Shown: positions 18,901 through 39,048 of the stretch, one piece after another
How the letters are laid out: each line of letters opens with the position of its first letter
How positions within the stretch are numbered: the first letter of the stretch is position 1
NCBI RefSeq assembly: GCF_015461805.1
Contig: NZ_JACVZE010000005.1
Location: forward strand, 124,001-188,000
Source: Pseudomonas pisciculturae
Lineage (GTDB): Bacteria > Pseudomonadota > Gammaproteobacteria > Pseudomonadales > Pseudomonadaceae
Length of the DNA stretch: 64,000 nucleotides
Direction: 5' to 3'
Translations under genes and position numbers: made by a program
The notes under the pieces: model-generated
Database searches by the model: none
What the model was told of the DNA's origin: nothing
Seen by the model: the letters and a program-made list of their open reading frames with translations, nothing else

Positions 18901-21900
18901 ATCAGTTGGTCGAATGCTGCGCCCAGCGCCTCAAGATCCAGCGGCCCATGTAGATGCAATGCCGCCGGCAACGTGTAGGCATGACTGTCGGGTTGCAGGC
19001 ACCACAGCAGCCATTGGCGCTGCTGGGCGAAGGATGGACGCCTGCGCTCTTGCGCCGGCGCCCGCAGCAACGGCAGGTTGCGCGATGCGCCGCCAAGTGA
19101 CTGGACAGCCAGGGCGAAGCCCCCCAGGGTGGAGTGCTCAAACAGGGTTTTGAGGGGCACGTCGACCCCCAGGCTTTCGCGCACGCGTGAGGTGATGCGG
19201 GTCGCCAGCAGGGAGTGCCCGCCGCGCTCGAAAAAATCAGCATCAAGGCCCAGCTGCGTAACATCCAGCACCCGCTCCCAGATTGCGGCGATGGCTTTTT
19301 CCTGCTCGGTGCCGGGCATGCGAGCGGGGCCGGCGGCAACCCATTCAATGGCCGGCAGTGCATTGCGGTCGAGCTTGCCGTTGGGGGTCAGCGGCATGGC
19401 GTCGAGTACCGCCCATTGGCTGGGCAGCATATAGGCTGGCAGACGCTGGCCGAGGCCGTGCTTGAGCGACTCGATCAGCGCGGCGGGCTCCGAGGCCTCG
19501 GCCGCGACGACCCAGGCGGCCAGTTGCGCGCCACCCGCGGCCTGCACCACCTTGACCGCGGCCTCGCGCACCTGCGACAGCAACAGCAGCTGCGCCTCGA
19601 TATCGCCGAGTTCGATGCGAAAACCACGGATCTTCACTTGCTGGTCGGCACGCCCCAGGTAGTCGAGCTCCCCACCCTCGCGATAGCGCGCAATGTCACC
19701 GGTGCGATAGAGGCGCTGACCTGGGCGGGCCGGGTCCGGCACGAAACGCTCGGCAGTCAGGGCGGCACGCCCCAGGTAACCCCGTGCCAGGCCCAGGCCA
19801 CCAATCAACAGCTCGCCCGCGGCACCCAGCGGCGCTGGGCCGAGGTCCTGCCCCAATACTTGCAGCACGGTGTTGTCCAGCGGCTGGCCGAGCAGCACTT
19901 GCGCCTGGCCAGGCAGGATCCGTTGCGCCGACGACCAGATGGTCGTCTCGGTCGGCCCATACAGGTTCCACACCTGATCACTCAGCGCCTGCAAGCGCGC
20001 CATCAGGTCTGGGGCCAGTGCTTCACCGCCACACAGCACTAGTACATTTTTCAGTACCGACTGCAAGCCACTGTCGAGCAGCATGCGCCAGGCCGAAGGG
20101 GTCGCCTGGATCGCTTTCACCGGGCACTCCTGGAGCAGGTCGCGCAAGCGCAACGGGTCTTTTGCCTGCTCTTGGGAGGCGAGCACGACGGTCGCACCGA
20201 CCGTCAGCGGCAGGTACAGCTCCAAACCGAAAATATCGAAGGAAAAGGTGGTCATCGACAGCAGTCGATCACCGGCCACCAATTGCAGGCGTTGATCCAT
20301 GGCCGCGATGAAGTTGTTCAAGGCCCGGTGACTGACCATCACGCCCTTGGGCTGGCCGGTCGACCCGGACGTATAAAGGGTGTAGGCCAACTGATCCGGG
20401 TCAACGCAGGCAACGTCCAACACGGCATCACCGGGCGCACGCTGCAACCAGCCATCGATGCACAAAGTTTGTACCCCGTCGGGCACAGCCAGCTGCGCCT
20501 GCACCGCTTGCTGGGTCAACAGCAGGCGTACGCCGCTTTGTTCGAGCATGTAGGCCAGACGCTGCGCCGGAAACTCCGGGTCCATGGGCACATACGCCGC
20601 CCCCGCACGCAGGATCGCCAGCAACGCAACGACCAGTTCCGGCCCACGTTGCACCGCCACCCCGACCAACGACTCGGGGGTCACGCCCGCTTCCAGCAGC
20701 GCCAAGGCCAGCGATCGACTGGCCTGCTCCAACTGGGCGTAACTCAGGGACTGCCCGTCAAACATCAATGCAGTGGCGTTCGGTGTGCGATGGGCCTGCT
20801 CGACAAATTGCGCGTGAACCGGCAGTGGCACGGCGAGCGCCGTGGCCGGCGGGTTCCAGGCATGGAGCAATTGTTCACGCTCGCCCGCCGCCAGCAACGG
20901 CACTTCATCGAGGCGCTGACCATCATCACCGATCACCGCGTGCAGCCAAACGAGCCAGTGCTCCAGCAAGCGCTGCACGGTGCCTGCATTGAACAGCGCT
21001 GTCGGATAAATGAATTCGGCGCTCAGGCCTTCTGCGGTTTCACGCATGTACAATGTCAGGTCAAAGGCCGCCGAGGGCGCCGACCAGTCCAGGTGCTGAA
21101 CGTCGAGCCCTGGCAGCACTGCGCTGGGGGCCTGCTCGCCCTGATAGTTGAAAAAGATCTGGAACAGCGGGCTGACATTAAGCTGGCGCTGGGGCTGCAA
21201 GGCTTCGACCAACTGTTCGAACGGCAAGTCTTGATAGGACTGGGCCTGGCGCGCATCGGCCATGACCTGCTCAAGCAATTGCGCGAAACCCGCCTGGCCA
21301 TCGACCTGCGCCCGGTAGACCTGGGTGTTGACGAACAACCCGAGCAAGCTGTCCAGCTCACCCCGGCTACGCCCGGCCACCGGCACGCCGACACGTACGT
21401 CAGCCTGGCCGCTGTAGCGATACAAAAAGCCCTGGAAGGCCGCCAGCAGCAACATAAACAAGGTTGCGTCATTAGCCCGCGCCCGCGTTTTAAGGGCTTG
21501 CACCAGCTCGACAGGCAAACGCATACCCAGCGCCGCGCCACGCGTATCAGCCTGCACCGGGCGCGGTTTGTCGAACGGCAGCGGCAACACCGTCGCCTCA
21601 CCTCCCAGGCGTTCGCGCCACCAGCCCAGTTGTCGCTCGCGCTCGCCGGCATCCAGCCACTGGCGTTGCCAGGCGGCATAGTCGGCATATTGCAGGGGCA
21701 ACGGTGGCAACGCCTGCGCAGCGTAGAGCGCCATGACCTCTCGGATCAGGGTTTGCGTCGAGCTGCCATCGGAGATGATGTGATGCTGGGTCAGTAACAG
21801 CAGGTAGTCGTCGACGCCGCGCTCAAGCACCGCAACCCGCAGCAACGGCCCGGTTGCCAAATCGAATGGGCGGGCGTGGAACGCCTGCGCCGCCTGCCGA

Positions 21901-22298
21901 TCCTGCTTATCATCGCCCGCACTGGGCAGCCGCTCAATCAGCAACTCACCCTGCCCTGCGATCACCTGCACAGGCCCGCTGGCCTGCTCGGCAAACGTCG
22001 TGCGCAACACTTCATGGCGCTGCACCAACGCCTGAAACGCCTCGCCCAGGCACGGCAGATCAAGGCTGCCGCGAATGTGCAGGGTGGCCGCCATGTTGTA
22101 GGCACAGCTGTGCGGGTCGAGGCGCCAGAGAAACCACTGGCGCTCCTGCGCAGGGGACAACAACGCCGGCTCGTCCCGGTCACGCGGCTGAATCGGAGTA
22201 ATGCCGAAGAGATTGATCCCCTTCTTGCCCAGCATCGCTGCCAGCGCTTTGCGCTCGCGCGGGCTGAGTGATGCTACCGATTCCAATAGATCTTGCAC
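15900..22298 (-). CDS. pvdJ: PvdJ, pyoverdine peptide synthetase (C-A-T, C-A-T; Gly and Asp)
   Basis: The product has 2132 residues from a GTG start with a strong AGGAGAGG site. Module 4: C (HHIISDGSS), A near residue 689, T (ERGGHSLL near 1028). Module 5: C (HHIVSDAWS near 1215), A near 1731, T (ELGGHSLL near 2070). Both C domains have the L-accepting type opening (SPAQERQWFLW, FAQQRQWLLW), and neither module has an epimerase. Pocket residues: A4 DILQLGLIW, the known glycine code (FDIFGLELYL segment); A5 DLTKVGHIG, the known aspartate code (VAADLGYTSLF segment). In pyoverdines such an Asp is often beta-hydroxylated and binds iron; no hydroxylase domain or gene is present here, so hydroxylation cannot be judged. 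It lies 13 nt after pvdI and shares a base with pvdD, in one operon. Confidence 0.93.
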   Translation of the reverse strand: MQDLLESVASLSPRERKALAAMLGKKGINLFGITPIQPRDRDEPALLSPAQERQWFLWRLDPHSCAYNMAATLHIRGSLDLPCLGEAFQALVQRHEVLRTTFAEQASGPVQVIAGQGELLIERLPSAGDDKQDRQAAQAFHARPFDLATGPLLRVAVLERGVDDYLLLLTQHHIISDGSSTQTLIREVMALYAAQALPPLPLQYADYAAWQRQWLDAGERERQLGWWRERLGGEATVLPLPFDKPRPVQADTRGAALGMRLPVELVQALKTRARANDATLFMLLLAAFQGFLYRYSGQADVRVGVPVAGRSRGELDSLLGLFVNTQVYRAQVDGQAGFAQLLEQVMADARQAQSYQDLPFEQLVEALQPQRQLNVSPLFQIFFNYQGEQAPSAVLPGLDVQHLDWSAPSAAFDLTLYMRETAEGLSAEFIYPTALFNAGTVQRLLEHWLVWLHAVIGDDGQRLDEVPLLAAGEREQLLHAWNPPATALAVPLPVHAQFVEQAHRTPNATALMFDGQSLSYAQLEQASRSLALALLEAGVTPESLVGVAVQRGPELVVALLAILRAGAAYVPMDPEFPAQRLAYMLEQSGVRLLLTQQAVQAQLAVPDGVQTLCIDGWLQRAPGDAVLDVACVDPDQLAYTLYTSGSTGQPKGVMVSHRALNNFIAAMDQRLQLVAGDRLLSMTTFSFDIFGLELYLPLTVGATVVLASQEQAKDPLRLRDLLQECPVKAIQATPSAWRMLLDSGLQSVLKNVLVLCGGEALAPDLMARLQALSDQVWNLYGPTETTIWSSAQRILPGQAQVLLGQPLDNTVLQVLGQDLGPAPLGAAGELLIGGLGLARGYLGRAALTAERFVPDPARPGQRLYRTGDIARYREGGELDYLGRADQQVKIRGFRIELGDIEAQLLLLSQVREAAVKVVQAAGGAQLAAWVVAAEASEPAALIESLKHGLGQRLPAYMLPSQWAVLDAMPLTPNGKLDRNALPAIEWVAAGPARMPGTEQEKAIAAIWERVLDVTQLGLDADFFERGGHSLLATRITSRVRESLGVDVPLKTLFEHSTLGGFALAVQSLGGASRNLPLLRAPAQERRRPSFAQQRQWLLWCLQPDSHAYTLPAALHLHGPLDLEALGAAFDQLIMRHEPLRSRFIATADGVEIDVQDHTPLTLTVTSVDESQVRTVIGEQLHQPFDLAQGPLLRLGVLRLGAQEHVLVLTQHHIVSDAWSMQIMVQELLEMYAARVERRAVTLVDAPISYSDYAWSQREWMAAGGAAQQLAYWREQLGEEQPVLNLPFDRPRPAQPSRRGAVVRHALGAELSAALALQARQQGCTPFMLLLAAYQVLLWRYSGQADVRVGVPVAGRNRLETERLIGFFVNTQVHRSQLDAQQSFAQVLHAVRETALQAQQHQDLPFEQLVEALQPQRSLAHSPLFQVLFNHQADSASTPWQAPLGGLQAEPLAWPQDSAKFDLTLETQQANGEITATLIYACDVFDASTIERMAGHYRQLLDVLVGQPETLLGAVTLETHSQPRLLGATVAPSQAGVFDLFAQQARQAPQRVALVDGQQRVTYEQLHGRVLGLAQAMADAGVARQGRVAVVAERSIDFVAAVLACLHQGVVFIPVDPRQAGQRTLQALGDSAPQLLIGSAQLLAPYAGQGCCVLDPAGVVPVGEHQRQSLTPVAVEADELCYLLYTSGSTGTPKGVAVRQGGLVNYIQALGQWLPWADIDSVALVSTVAADLGYTSLFGALCHGRTLHLLAAELALDSLAMGAYMKAERIDLLKVVPSHLQALLEGAGADVLPLRALVLGGEATSPELLQRVAEASPGCEVFNHYGPTETTIGVLSTSLAGISGDASVPLGQAMANLRLDIVDAQLNPQPEGVFGELLVSGAGLAQGYWGQPGLTAERFIPTASGARRYRTGDRVRLQHGQLVFAGRLDDQIKVRGHRIEPAEIAAAIKALPGISDAVVGVWNANVAGGLVAWVVPRAGSPLPLPATILGQLAQQLPDYMVPAHCVVLDQLPLTANGKPDRRALPAPDYSLSARPFEALEGEREVQVAAIWQAVLKCERIGRQDNFFELGGHSLLVMGVVSRVQLELGIKMSPQLLFTYPTLGALVEHLEPHSAPLDAARLSRLEDLFDEVDA

Positions 22299-22311
22299 GC
22301 GACCTCTCCTG

Positions 22312-34539
<12,228 letters not shown>

Positions 34540-34594
34540 TTGTTGGAGTCCGGAGCAATAGGCAGGAAGCACAAAGGCACGTCGTCCCTATAAA

Positions 34595-34617
34595 ACGAAT
34601 CGGGCGGGGAAAAATTA
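34595..34617 (-). promoter_or_regulatory. Candidate PvdS-type promoter of pvdI
   Basis: On the minus strand, GCTAATT is followed 15 nt later by CGTTTT. The iron-starvation sigma PvdS recognises roughly TAAAT, 16-17 nt, CGT. The match has one base change and is one base short in spacing. Its position, about 56 nt before the pvdI ATG, is right for a promoter. Confidence 0.4.
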
Positions 34618-34697
34618 GCGAGGGATGGGGGAAGTGCAGCGACGTGTCATCAAGGGTTACATCAATCCCGGACGAGCACTGCGAACTCGAGCTAGCA

Positions 34698-34727
34698 TTG
34701 ACGAACACCACTTTTTGCAACTACATT
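34698..34727 (+). promoter_or_regulatory. Candidate sigma-70 promoter of hicAB
   Basis: TTGACG at 34698 and TACATT at 34722, 18 nt apart, resemble a -35/-10 pair with the predicted start about 15 nt before hicA. This is a consensus reading only. Confidence 0.4.
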
Positions 34728-34748
34728 TAGTTACACGCAGGGATCGCC

Positions 34749-35000
34749 GTGTCGAAAAATGAAAAGCTGCTCGCCAAATTGCTTAACGAACAAATGGCCT
34801 TCACTTGGCCCGAACTTGTAACGCTGCTGCGTTGGCTGGGTTACACACACATTGAGGGGGCAGGAAGCCGCGTCAAATTCGACATCGGCGACCCCAGTGC
34901 AATGATCACGCTGCACAAGCCTCACCCCGGCAACGAATTGAAACACTACATTCGGTGCCAAATCATCGAACAATTGAAATCAGGAGAACTGATTCAGTGA
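34749..35000 (+). CDS. hicA: HicA-family toxin
   Basis: The protein has 83 residues from a GTG start (AGGG upstream; no in-frame ATG nearby). The dsRBD-like fold signature is present: an N-terminal helix pair (MAFTWPELVTLLRWLGY), the GAGSRVKF strand and HKPHPGNELKHY near the end. This is the HicA subgroup with SRV in place of the SHH of other members and a downstream HKPHP histidine. HicA toxins are ribosome-independent mRNA interferases. The gene overlaps hicB by 4 nt (GTGA), so the pair is co-translated, with the toxin first as is usual for hicAB. Confidence 0.85.
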   Translation: MSKNEKLLAKLLNEQMAFTWPELVTLLRWLGYTHIEGAGSRVKFDIGDPSAMITLHKPHPGNELKHYIRCQIIEQLKSGELIQ

Positions 35001-35362
35001 ACAACCAACTGAAACACAATGGCTACATCGGCTCCATCGAAGCCAGCCTCGAAGACAACTGCCTGTTCGGCAAAGTGCTGTTCATCAAGGCCCTGGTGAG
35101 CTACGAAGGCAAAACCGTCGCCGAACTGGACGCCGCGTTCCGCGAGGCGGTGGAAGATTACCTGACGACCTGCCAGGCCCTCGGGCAAACACCGGAGAAG
35201 CCTTGCAAAGGCTCATTCAATGTCCGCGTCGGCCATGACCTGCACCTGGCGGCAGCCCTGGCGGCGACGCGTAAGAAAGTCACGCTCAATGACCTGACCC
35301 GCCAGGCACTCAATGAATTCCTGCAACACCACAGTGCAGATACTTGCCCGGCGATAGGCTGA
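34997..35362 (+). CDS. hicB: HicB-family antitoxin
   Basis: The protein has 121 residues. The start is the GTG that overlaps the hicA stop, with AGGAG 10 nt upstream. The N-terminal half is the HicB RNase-H-like fold (YIGSIEASLEDNCLFGKV, then VSYEGKTVAELDAAFREAVEDY). The C-terminal part is a ribbon-helix-helix DNA-binding segment (GSFNVRVGHDLHLAAALAA, then LTRQALNEFL), so it should both neutralise HicA and repress its own promoter. The stop codon abuts the stop of the convergent MFS gene with no spacer, leaving no room for a terminator. Confidence 0.87.
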   Translation: MNNQLKHNGYIGSIEASLEDNCLFGKVLFIKALVSYEGKTVAELDAAFREAVEDYLTTCQALGQTPEKPCKGSFNVRVGHDLHLAAALAATRKKVTLNDLTRQALNEFLQHHSADTCPAIG

Positions 35363-36535
35363 TTACCCCAACCGCCGATACCCCAACACCGCTGCCCCCA
35401 TGACCACCGCACCCGCCACCAGCGCCACCCAGAACCCGCTGGTGGCGCCAAAGTGGTCGATCATCCAGCCGGAGCTGGCCGCGCCGATGGCCACGCCGAT
35501 GCTGAGGCCGGTGATCAACCAGGTCATGCCCTCGGTCAAACGGCTCGGCGGTACGATGCGCTCCACCAGGGCCATCGACACGATCAACGTGGGGGCAAAG
35601 AACAGCCCGGAGATAAAGATCGCCACCGCCAGCCCAGGAATGTTGGTCACCAGCAGCAACGGTAAGGTGGTCAGCGCCGTCGCCACGCCGCAGAACAGGA
35701 ACTGCCGGGGTAACGGCGCCTTGAGTTTGAGGGTGCCAAAGGCCAACCCGGCCAGGCACGAACCAATCGCGTACACCGAGAGCACGATGCTCGCTGCCGC
35801 TGGCTGGCCCTGATGCTGGGCAAAGGCCACGCTGACCACATCCACCACGCCAACGATCACGCCCATGGCCAGCAACTGGACCATCAGGATCAACACCGAC
35901 GGGGAAGCAATCAACCAGCCGCTGTGATGCTCGTGGTGCTCATGCACCGGCGGCTCAGTCTCGCGTTGCAGCACGAAGGTGGTGACACCCACTGCCAGCA
36001 ACAACGCCGCCACCAATGGCCCGGCTTCAGGGAACAACACCACACTAAGGCCCACTGAAATCGGCGGGCCGACGATGAAACACACCTCATCGAGCACCGA
36101 CTCCAACGCGAAAGCGGTTTGCAGCTTGGGTTGCCCCCGGTACAACTCGGTCCAGCGGGCCCGCACCATGGCTGACATGTTCGGTATGCAGCCGGCCAAT
36201 GCGGCGAACAGAAACAGTGTCCAGTTCGGCGCCTGCAAGCGCGTGCACAGCAACAGCATCAACAATGCCCCACCGCCGATCAGCGCAGCGATAGGCAACA
36301 CTCGGCCTTGCCCATAACGGTCTACCAGGCGCGAAACCTGCGGCGCACAAAACGCCGTGGCCAAGGCAAACACCGCCGCCACCGAACCCGCCAGGCCGTA
36401 GCCGCCATGCACCTGGGACAACATGGTGATCACGCCGATGCCGGTCATCGACACCGGCATGCGCGCCAGCATGCCGGCCAGTACGAAAGCGCGAGCGCCA
36501 GGCACTTGGAACAACGCGGCGTAAGGGTTTGCCAT
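35363..36535 (-). CDS. MFS exporter, divergent from a TetR regulator
   Basis: The protein has 390 residues and about 12 hydrophobic segments, with an MFS loop-2/3 type motif (RLVDRYGQGRVLP) after the second helix. A good AGGAAGAGGA site precedes the ATG. The substrate is unknown; family and size fit a drug or small-molecule exporter. Two identical palindromes lie between it and the tetR gene, so the neighbouring TetR protein most likely represses it. The 3' end meets hicB. It is close to the pyoverdine locus, but nothing in the sequence links it to siderophores. Confidence 0.8.
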   Translation of the reverse strand: MANPYAALFQVPGARAFVLAGMLARMPVSMTGIGVITMLSQVHGGYGLAGSVAAVFALATAFCAPQVSRLVDRYGQGRVLPIAALIGGGALLMLLLCTRLQAPNWTLFLFAALAGCIPNMSAMVRARWTELYRGQPKLQTAFALESVLDEVCFIVGPPISVGLSVVLFPEAGPLVAALLLAVGVTTFVLQRETEPPVHEHHEHHSGWLIASPSVLILMVQLLAMGVIVGVVDVVSVAFAQHQGQPAAASIVLSVYAIGSCLAGLAFGTLKLKAPLPRQFLFCGVATALTTLPLLLVTNIPGLAVAIFISGLFFAPTLIVSMALVERIVPPSRLTEGMTWLITGLSIGVAIGAASSGWMIDHFGATSGFWVALVAGAVVMGAAVLGYRRLG

Positions 36536-36593
36536 CCTGAGTCCTCTTCCTGAATGCCCTGAAACTTGCTATCGGCAATGATCAAGGCAAAAT

Positions 36594-36642
36594 ACATACG
36601 GTGCGTATGTGACCAATCATGCGTAACATACGCAGCGTATGT
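36594..36642. promoter_or_regulatory. Two identical 17-bp TetR-type operators
   Basis: ACATACG-GTG-CGTATGT (36594-36610) and ACATACG-CAG-CGTATGT (36626-36642) are perfect 7-3-7 inverted repeats with identical arms, 32 bp centre to centre (three helical turns). They lie in the divergent MFS/tetR spacer. Confidence 0.85.
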
Positions 36643-36675
36643 CAATCTGCCAATTCCCCAACAAGAGTGCTGCCC

Positions 36676-37263
36676 ATGAGCCGAGCCCGTGCTGAAATGA
36701 TCGAAGACACCCGCGCCCGCCTGATCGCCAGCGCGCGCCAGGCATTCGCCACGCAGGGTTACGCGAACACGTCGATGGACGATTTCACCGCCCGTGCCGG
36801 TCTGACCCGGGGTGCGTTGTACCACCACTTCGGTGATAAGAAAGGCCTTTTGGCCGCCGTGGTCGCACAGCTCGACAGTGAAATGGACGCCCACTTGCAA
36901 CACATCACCGATGAAGCAAGCGACCCATGGAGCGGCTTTTGCGAGCGCTGCCACACCTACTTGCGCATGGCCCAGGACAGTGAGATCCAACGCATCGTGC
37001 TGCAAGACGCCCCAGCTGTACTGGGCGACACCGGCTCGCAGCAGCACTGCGTCGAATCCTTGCGCCAACTGCTGGAGGCCCTGATGCAGGCAGGTGTCAT
37101 CCACCGCGCCCCGAGCCTGGCGTTAGCTCAGTTGATCAATGGCAGCCTGGTCAATACCGCCCTGTGGATCGCCCGGGATGAACACCCGGGCGAACGCCTG
37201 GAGCAGGGTTTGCTGAGCTTGGAACTGCTGTTACAGGGCCTGCACCTCACACCAAACGCTTGA
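36676..37263 (+). CDS. TetR-family transcriptional regulator
   Basis: The protein has 195 residues from ATG at 36676; an upstream in-frame start at 36619 would run across the second operator and is not preferred. The N-terminal helix-turn-helix is typical (RLIASARQAFATQGYANTSM, then GLTRGALYHHFGDKKGLLAA). The C-terminal ligand domain is helical and holds TetR_C-type sequence (SGFCERCHTYLRMAQD). It probably represses itself and the divergent MFS gene through the two operators. Its last 17 bp overlap the end of the convergent MATE gene. Confidence 0.87.
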   Translation: MSRARAEMIEDTRARLIASARQAFATQGYANTSMDDFTARAGLTRGALYHHFGDKKGLLAAVVAQLDSEMDAHLQHITDEASDPWSGFCERCHTYLRMAQDSEIQRIVLQDAPAVLGDTGSQQHCVESLRQLLEALMQAGVIHRAPSLALAQLINGSLVNTALWIARDEHPGERLEQGLLSLELLLQGLHLTPNA

Positions 37264-38602
37264 TCTGCTTATGCCGCCACACCAACCGGTAATACGCGAC
37301 CTGCAACCCCAGCATTGCCAGGTAGGTCACCGGAAATGCCATCCACACCCCTTCCAGGCCAAAGTGGGCGTTGAACAGATAAGCCATTGGCAGCTCAACG
37401 CAGAGCACGCAGAAGATCGAGATCACCACCGGCATCAACACCACACCGCTGGCGCGCATGATCCCGCCCACCACTGCTTGGAAACCGAACACCAGGATGC
37501 TCCACAACATGATATGCAACAGGTGCTCAGCCTTGACCCGCGCCGTGTCGTCGGTGATGAACAGGCCCAGCAACCAGTGGGACAACACATAACCGAGCAC
37601 GATCAGGCCGCCGGTCAGGCAGGTGTTGATCAACAGGCCCGTGCGCAGGATCGGCCCGATCCGCTCCAGGCGCCCGGCACCAATGGCCTGGGCCCCGAGG
37701 ATCGAAGCGGTGATGGCAATTGAGAGCGCCGGAAACTGCACGTAATTAACGATCTGTGTCACCGCACCATAGGCCGCGGTGGCTTGGGAACCATGGCCGT
37801 TGACCAGGGCGAGGATCACCAGCTCCGATAGCGACAGCACCACCATCTGAAGGCCGGTAGGCAGCCCGATACGTAGTACTTTTCCTAAGATTACGCGGTC
37901 CAGCCGCAGGGCCCCGACCAGTTCCCGATCAGGCGCCATCACATGGTTTTTATGCCGCAGCCGCAGGATCAGAAACAGCATCGCCAACGCGTTACCCACC
38001 AGCCCCGCATACACCGCGCTCTGGATACCCATGGGCGGCAGGCCGACCCAGCCACGAATCAACGCCGGTGTCAGCAGCAGGCCCACCAGGGTCGAGACCA
38101 CCAGCGCCAACAACGGTGAAATCGTGTCGCTGACGCCGCGCAACAGTTGGGTATAGAGAATAAACACCAGCAGCAACGGCATGATCAGCATCATCTTCTG
38201 GGCATAGCCGACCGCATCGTCCAGCACGTCAACCGGCGTGCCCAACGCCTGCAATGCAGGGCGCGCAAACAGGCTGCCCAACACGGCCGCGCCCAAGCCG
38301 ACCAGCGCCCCCAAGGTCAGGGTAGCGCCCGTGATCGCCTTGACCATCCCCGTCTCTTGAGCGCCCCACGCCTGGCCAATCAACACCGACGCGCCCGCCC
38401 CCAAGCCGATCACCAGGGCGATAAAGAAAAACACAATCGGGAACATGCCCGACACCGCCGCCAGCGCCTGTGTGCCGAGCATTTGCCCGACATAGATGCC
38501 GTTGAGGGTGCCGGAAAAACTCTGCAGGAAGTTGGACAGCACCATCGGTGCCAAAAAGATCAGATAGACCTGCCACAGCGGGCGTTGCAAAGGGCTTTGC
38601 AT
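37247..38602 (-). CDS. MATE-family multidrug exporter
   Basis: The protein has 451 residues and 12 hydrophobic segments arranged as two similar halves, with MATE marks such as FLAPMVLSNFLQSFSGTLNG near the start and IGLPTGLQMVVLSLSEL at the start of the second half. These proteins export cationic compounds in exchange for sodium or protons across the inner membrane. The 3' end overlaps tetR by 17 bp (convergent). The substrate is unknown, and no dedicated regulator is seen upstream. Confidence 0.87.
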   Translation of the reverse strand: MQSPLQRPLWQVYLIFLAPMVLSNFLQSFSGTLNGIYVGQMLGTQALAAVSGMFPIVFFFIALVIGLGAGASVLIGQAWGAQETGMVKAITGATLTLGALVGLGAAVLGSLFARPALQALGTPVDVLDDAVGYAQKMMLIMPLLLVFILYTQLLRGVSDTISPLLALVVSTLVGLLLTPALIRGWVGLPPMGIQSAVYAGLVGNALAMLFLILRLRHKNHVMAPDRELVGALRLDRVILGKVLRIGLPTGLQMVVLSLSELVILALVNGHGSQATAAYGAVTQIVNYVQFPALSIAITASILGAQAIGAGRLERIGPILRTGLLINTCLTGGLIVLGYVLSHWLLGLFITDDTARVKAEHLLHIMLWSILVFGFQAVVGGIMRASGVVLMPVVISIFCVLCVELPMAYLFNAHFGLEGVWMAFPVTYLAMLGLQVAYYRLVWRHKQIKRLV

Positions 38603-38698
38603 GAAAAACGGGGCCTCGGAGAACTAAACCGTCCGAGGGTTATACCGTAGTTGGATCCCATCTTCCCGTGCTTTTGGGTTCAGCCCTTCTGCCCTGCC

Positions 38699-39046
38699 CT
38701 AGTGACTGATCATCCACGGCCGTGGCCCGGTCTTGGTCTTGAGGCCCAAGGGGTTTGCCTTGCTGGGCACGACTTTCTTGCTGGTACCGCAACAACTGCA
38801 ACCCGCCGGGTGCCGACGGCTTTCCTGGTATTCACCGACCGTTTGCGGCGCGTTGGCGCTGCGCTCGTTACCGGCGATGGCCTTGCGTTGGTTGGCCGAC
38901 AAGGTTTGCAACGCCGGGGCGGACACCAGCAGGTGCCCCCCCGGCCCTTCACAATAAGGGCACTGGCTGGGTTCGTTGCGCTGGGCGATGGGCCGCAACA
39001 TCGTGAAGGTGCCGCACGCCGCGCAGGCGTATTCGTAGGTCGGCAT
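38699..39046 (-). CDS. fmdB: FmdB-type zinc-ribbon protein
   Basis: The small protein has 115 residues. The N-terminal FmdB/CxxC_CXXC_SSSS zinc ribbon is clear: MPTYEYACAACG with CAAC, then CPYC. A second cysteine group, CSCC, lies in the C-terminal half. FmdB was named from a formamidase operon and was proposed as a regulatory protein there; its exact job is unknown. It starts 2 nt after the fmdA stop on the same strand, so the two are co-translated. The rest of the C-terminal half is basic and low in recognisable structure. Confidence 0.82.
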   Translation of the reverse strand: MPTYEYACAACGTFTMLRPIAQRNEPSQCPYCEGPGGHLLVSAPALQTLSANQRKAIAGNERSANAPQTVGEYQESRRHPAGCSCCGTSKKVVPSKANPLGLKTKTGPRPWMISH

Positions 39047-39048
39047 GG

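Noticed and set aside
34540..34572. An 11-residue longer PvdI start at GTG 34572
   Set aside because: ATG at 34539 gives the familiar PvdI opening, and the GTG has no better ribosome site.
36619..36675. An earlier start for the TetR gene
   Set aside because: It would place coding sequence across the second operator; ATG at 36676 begins the normal TetR N-terminus.
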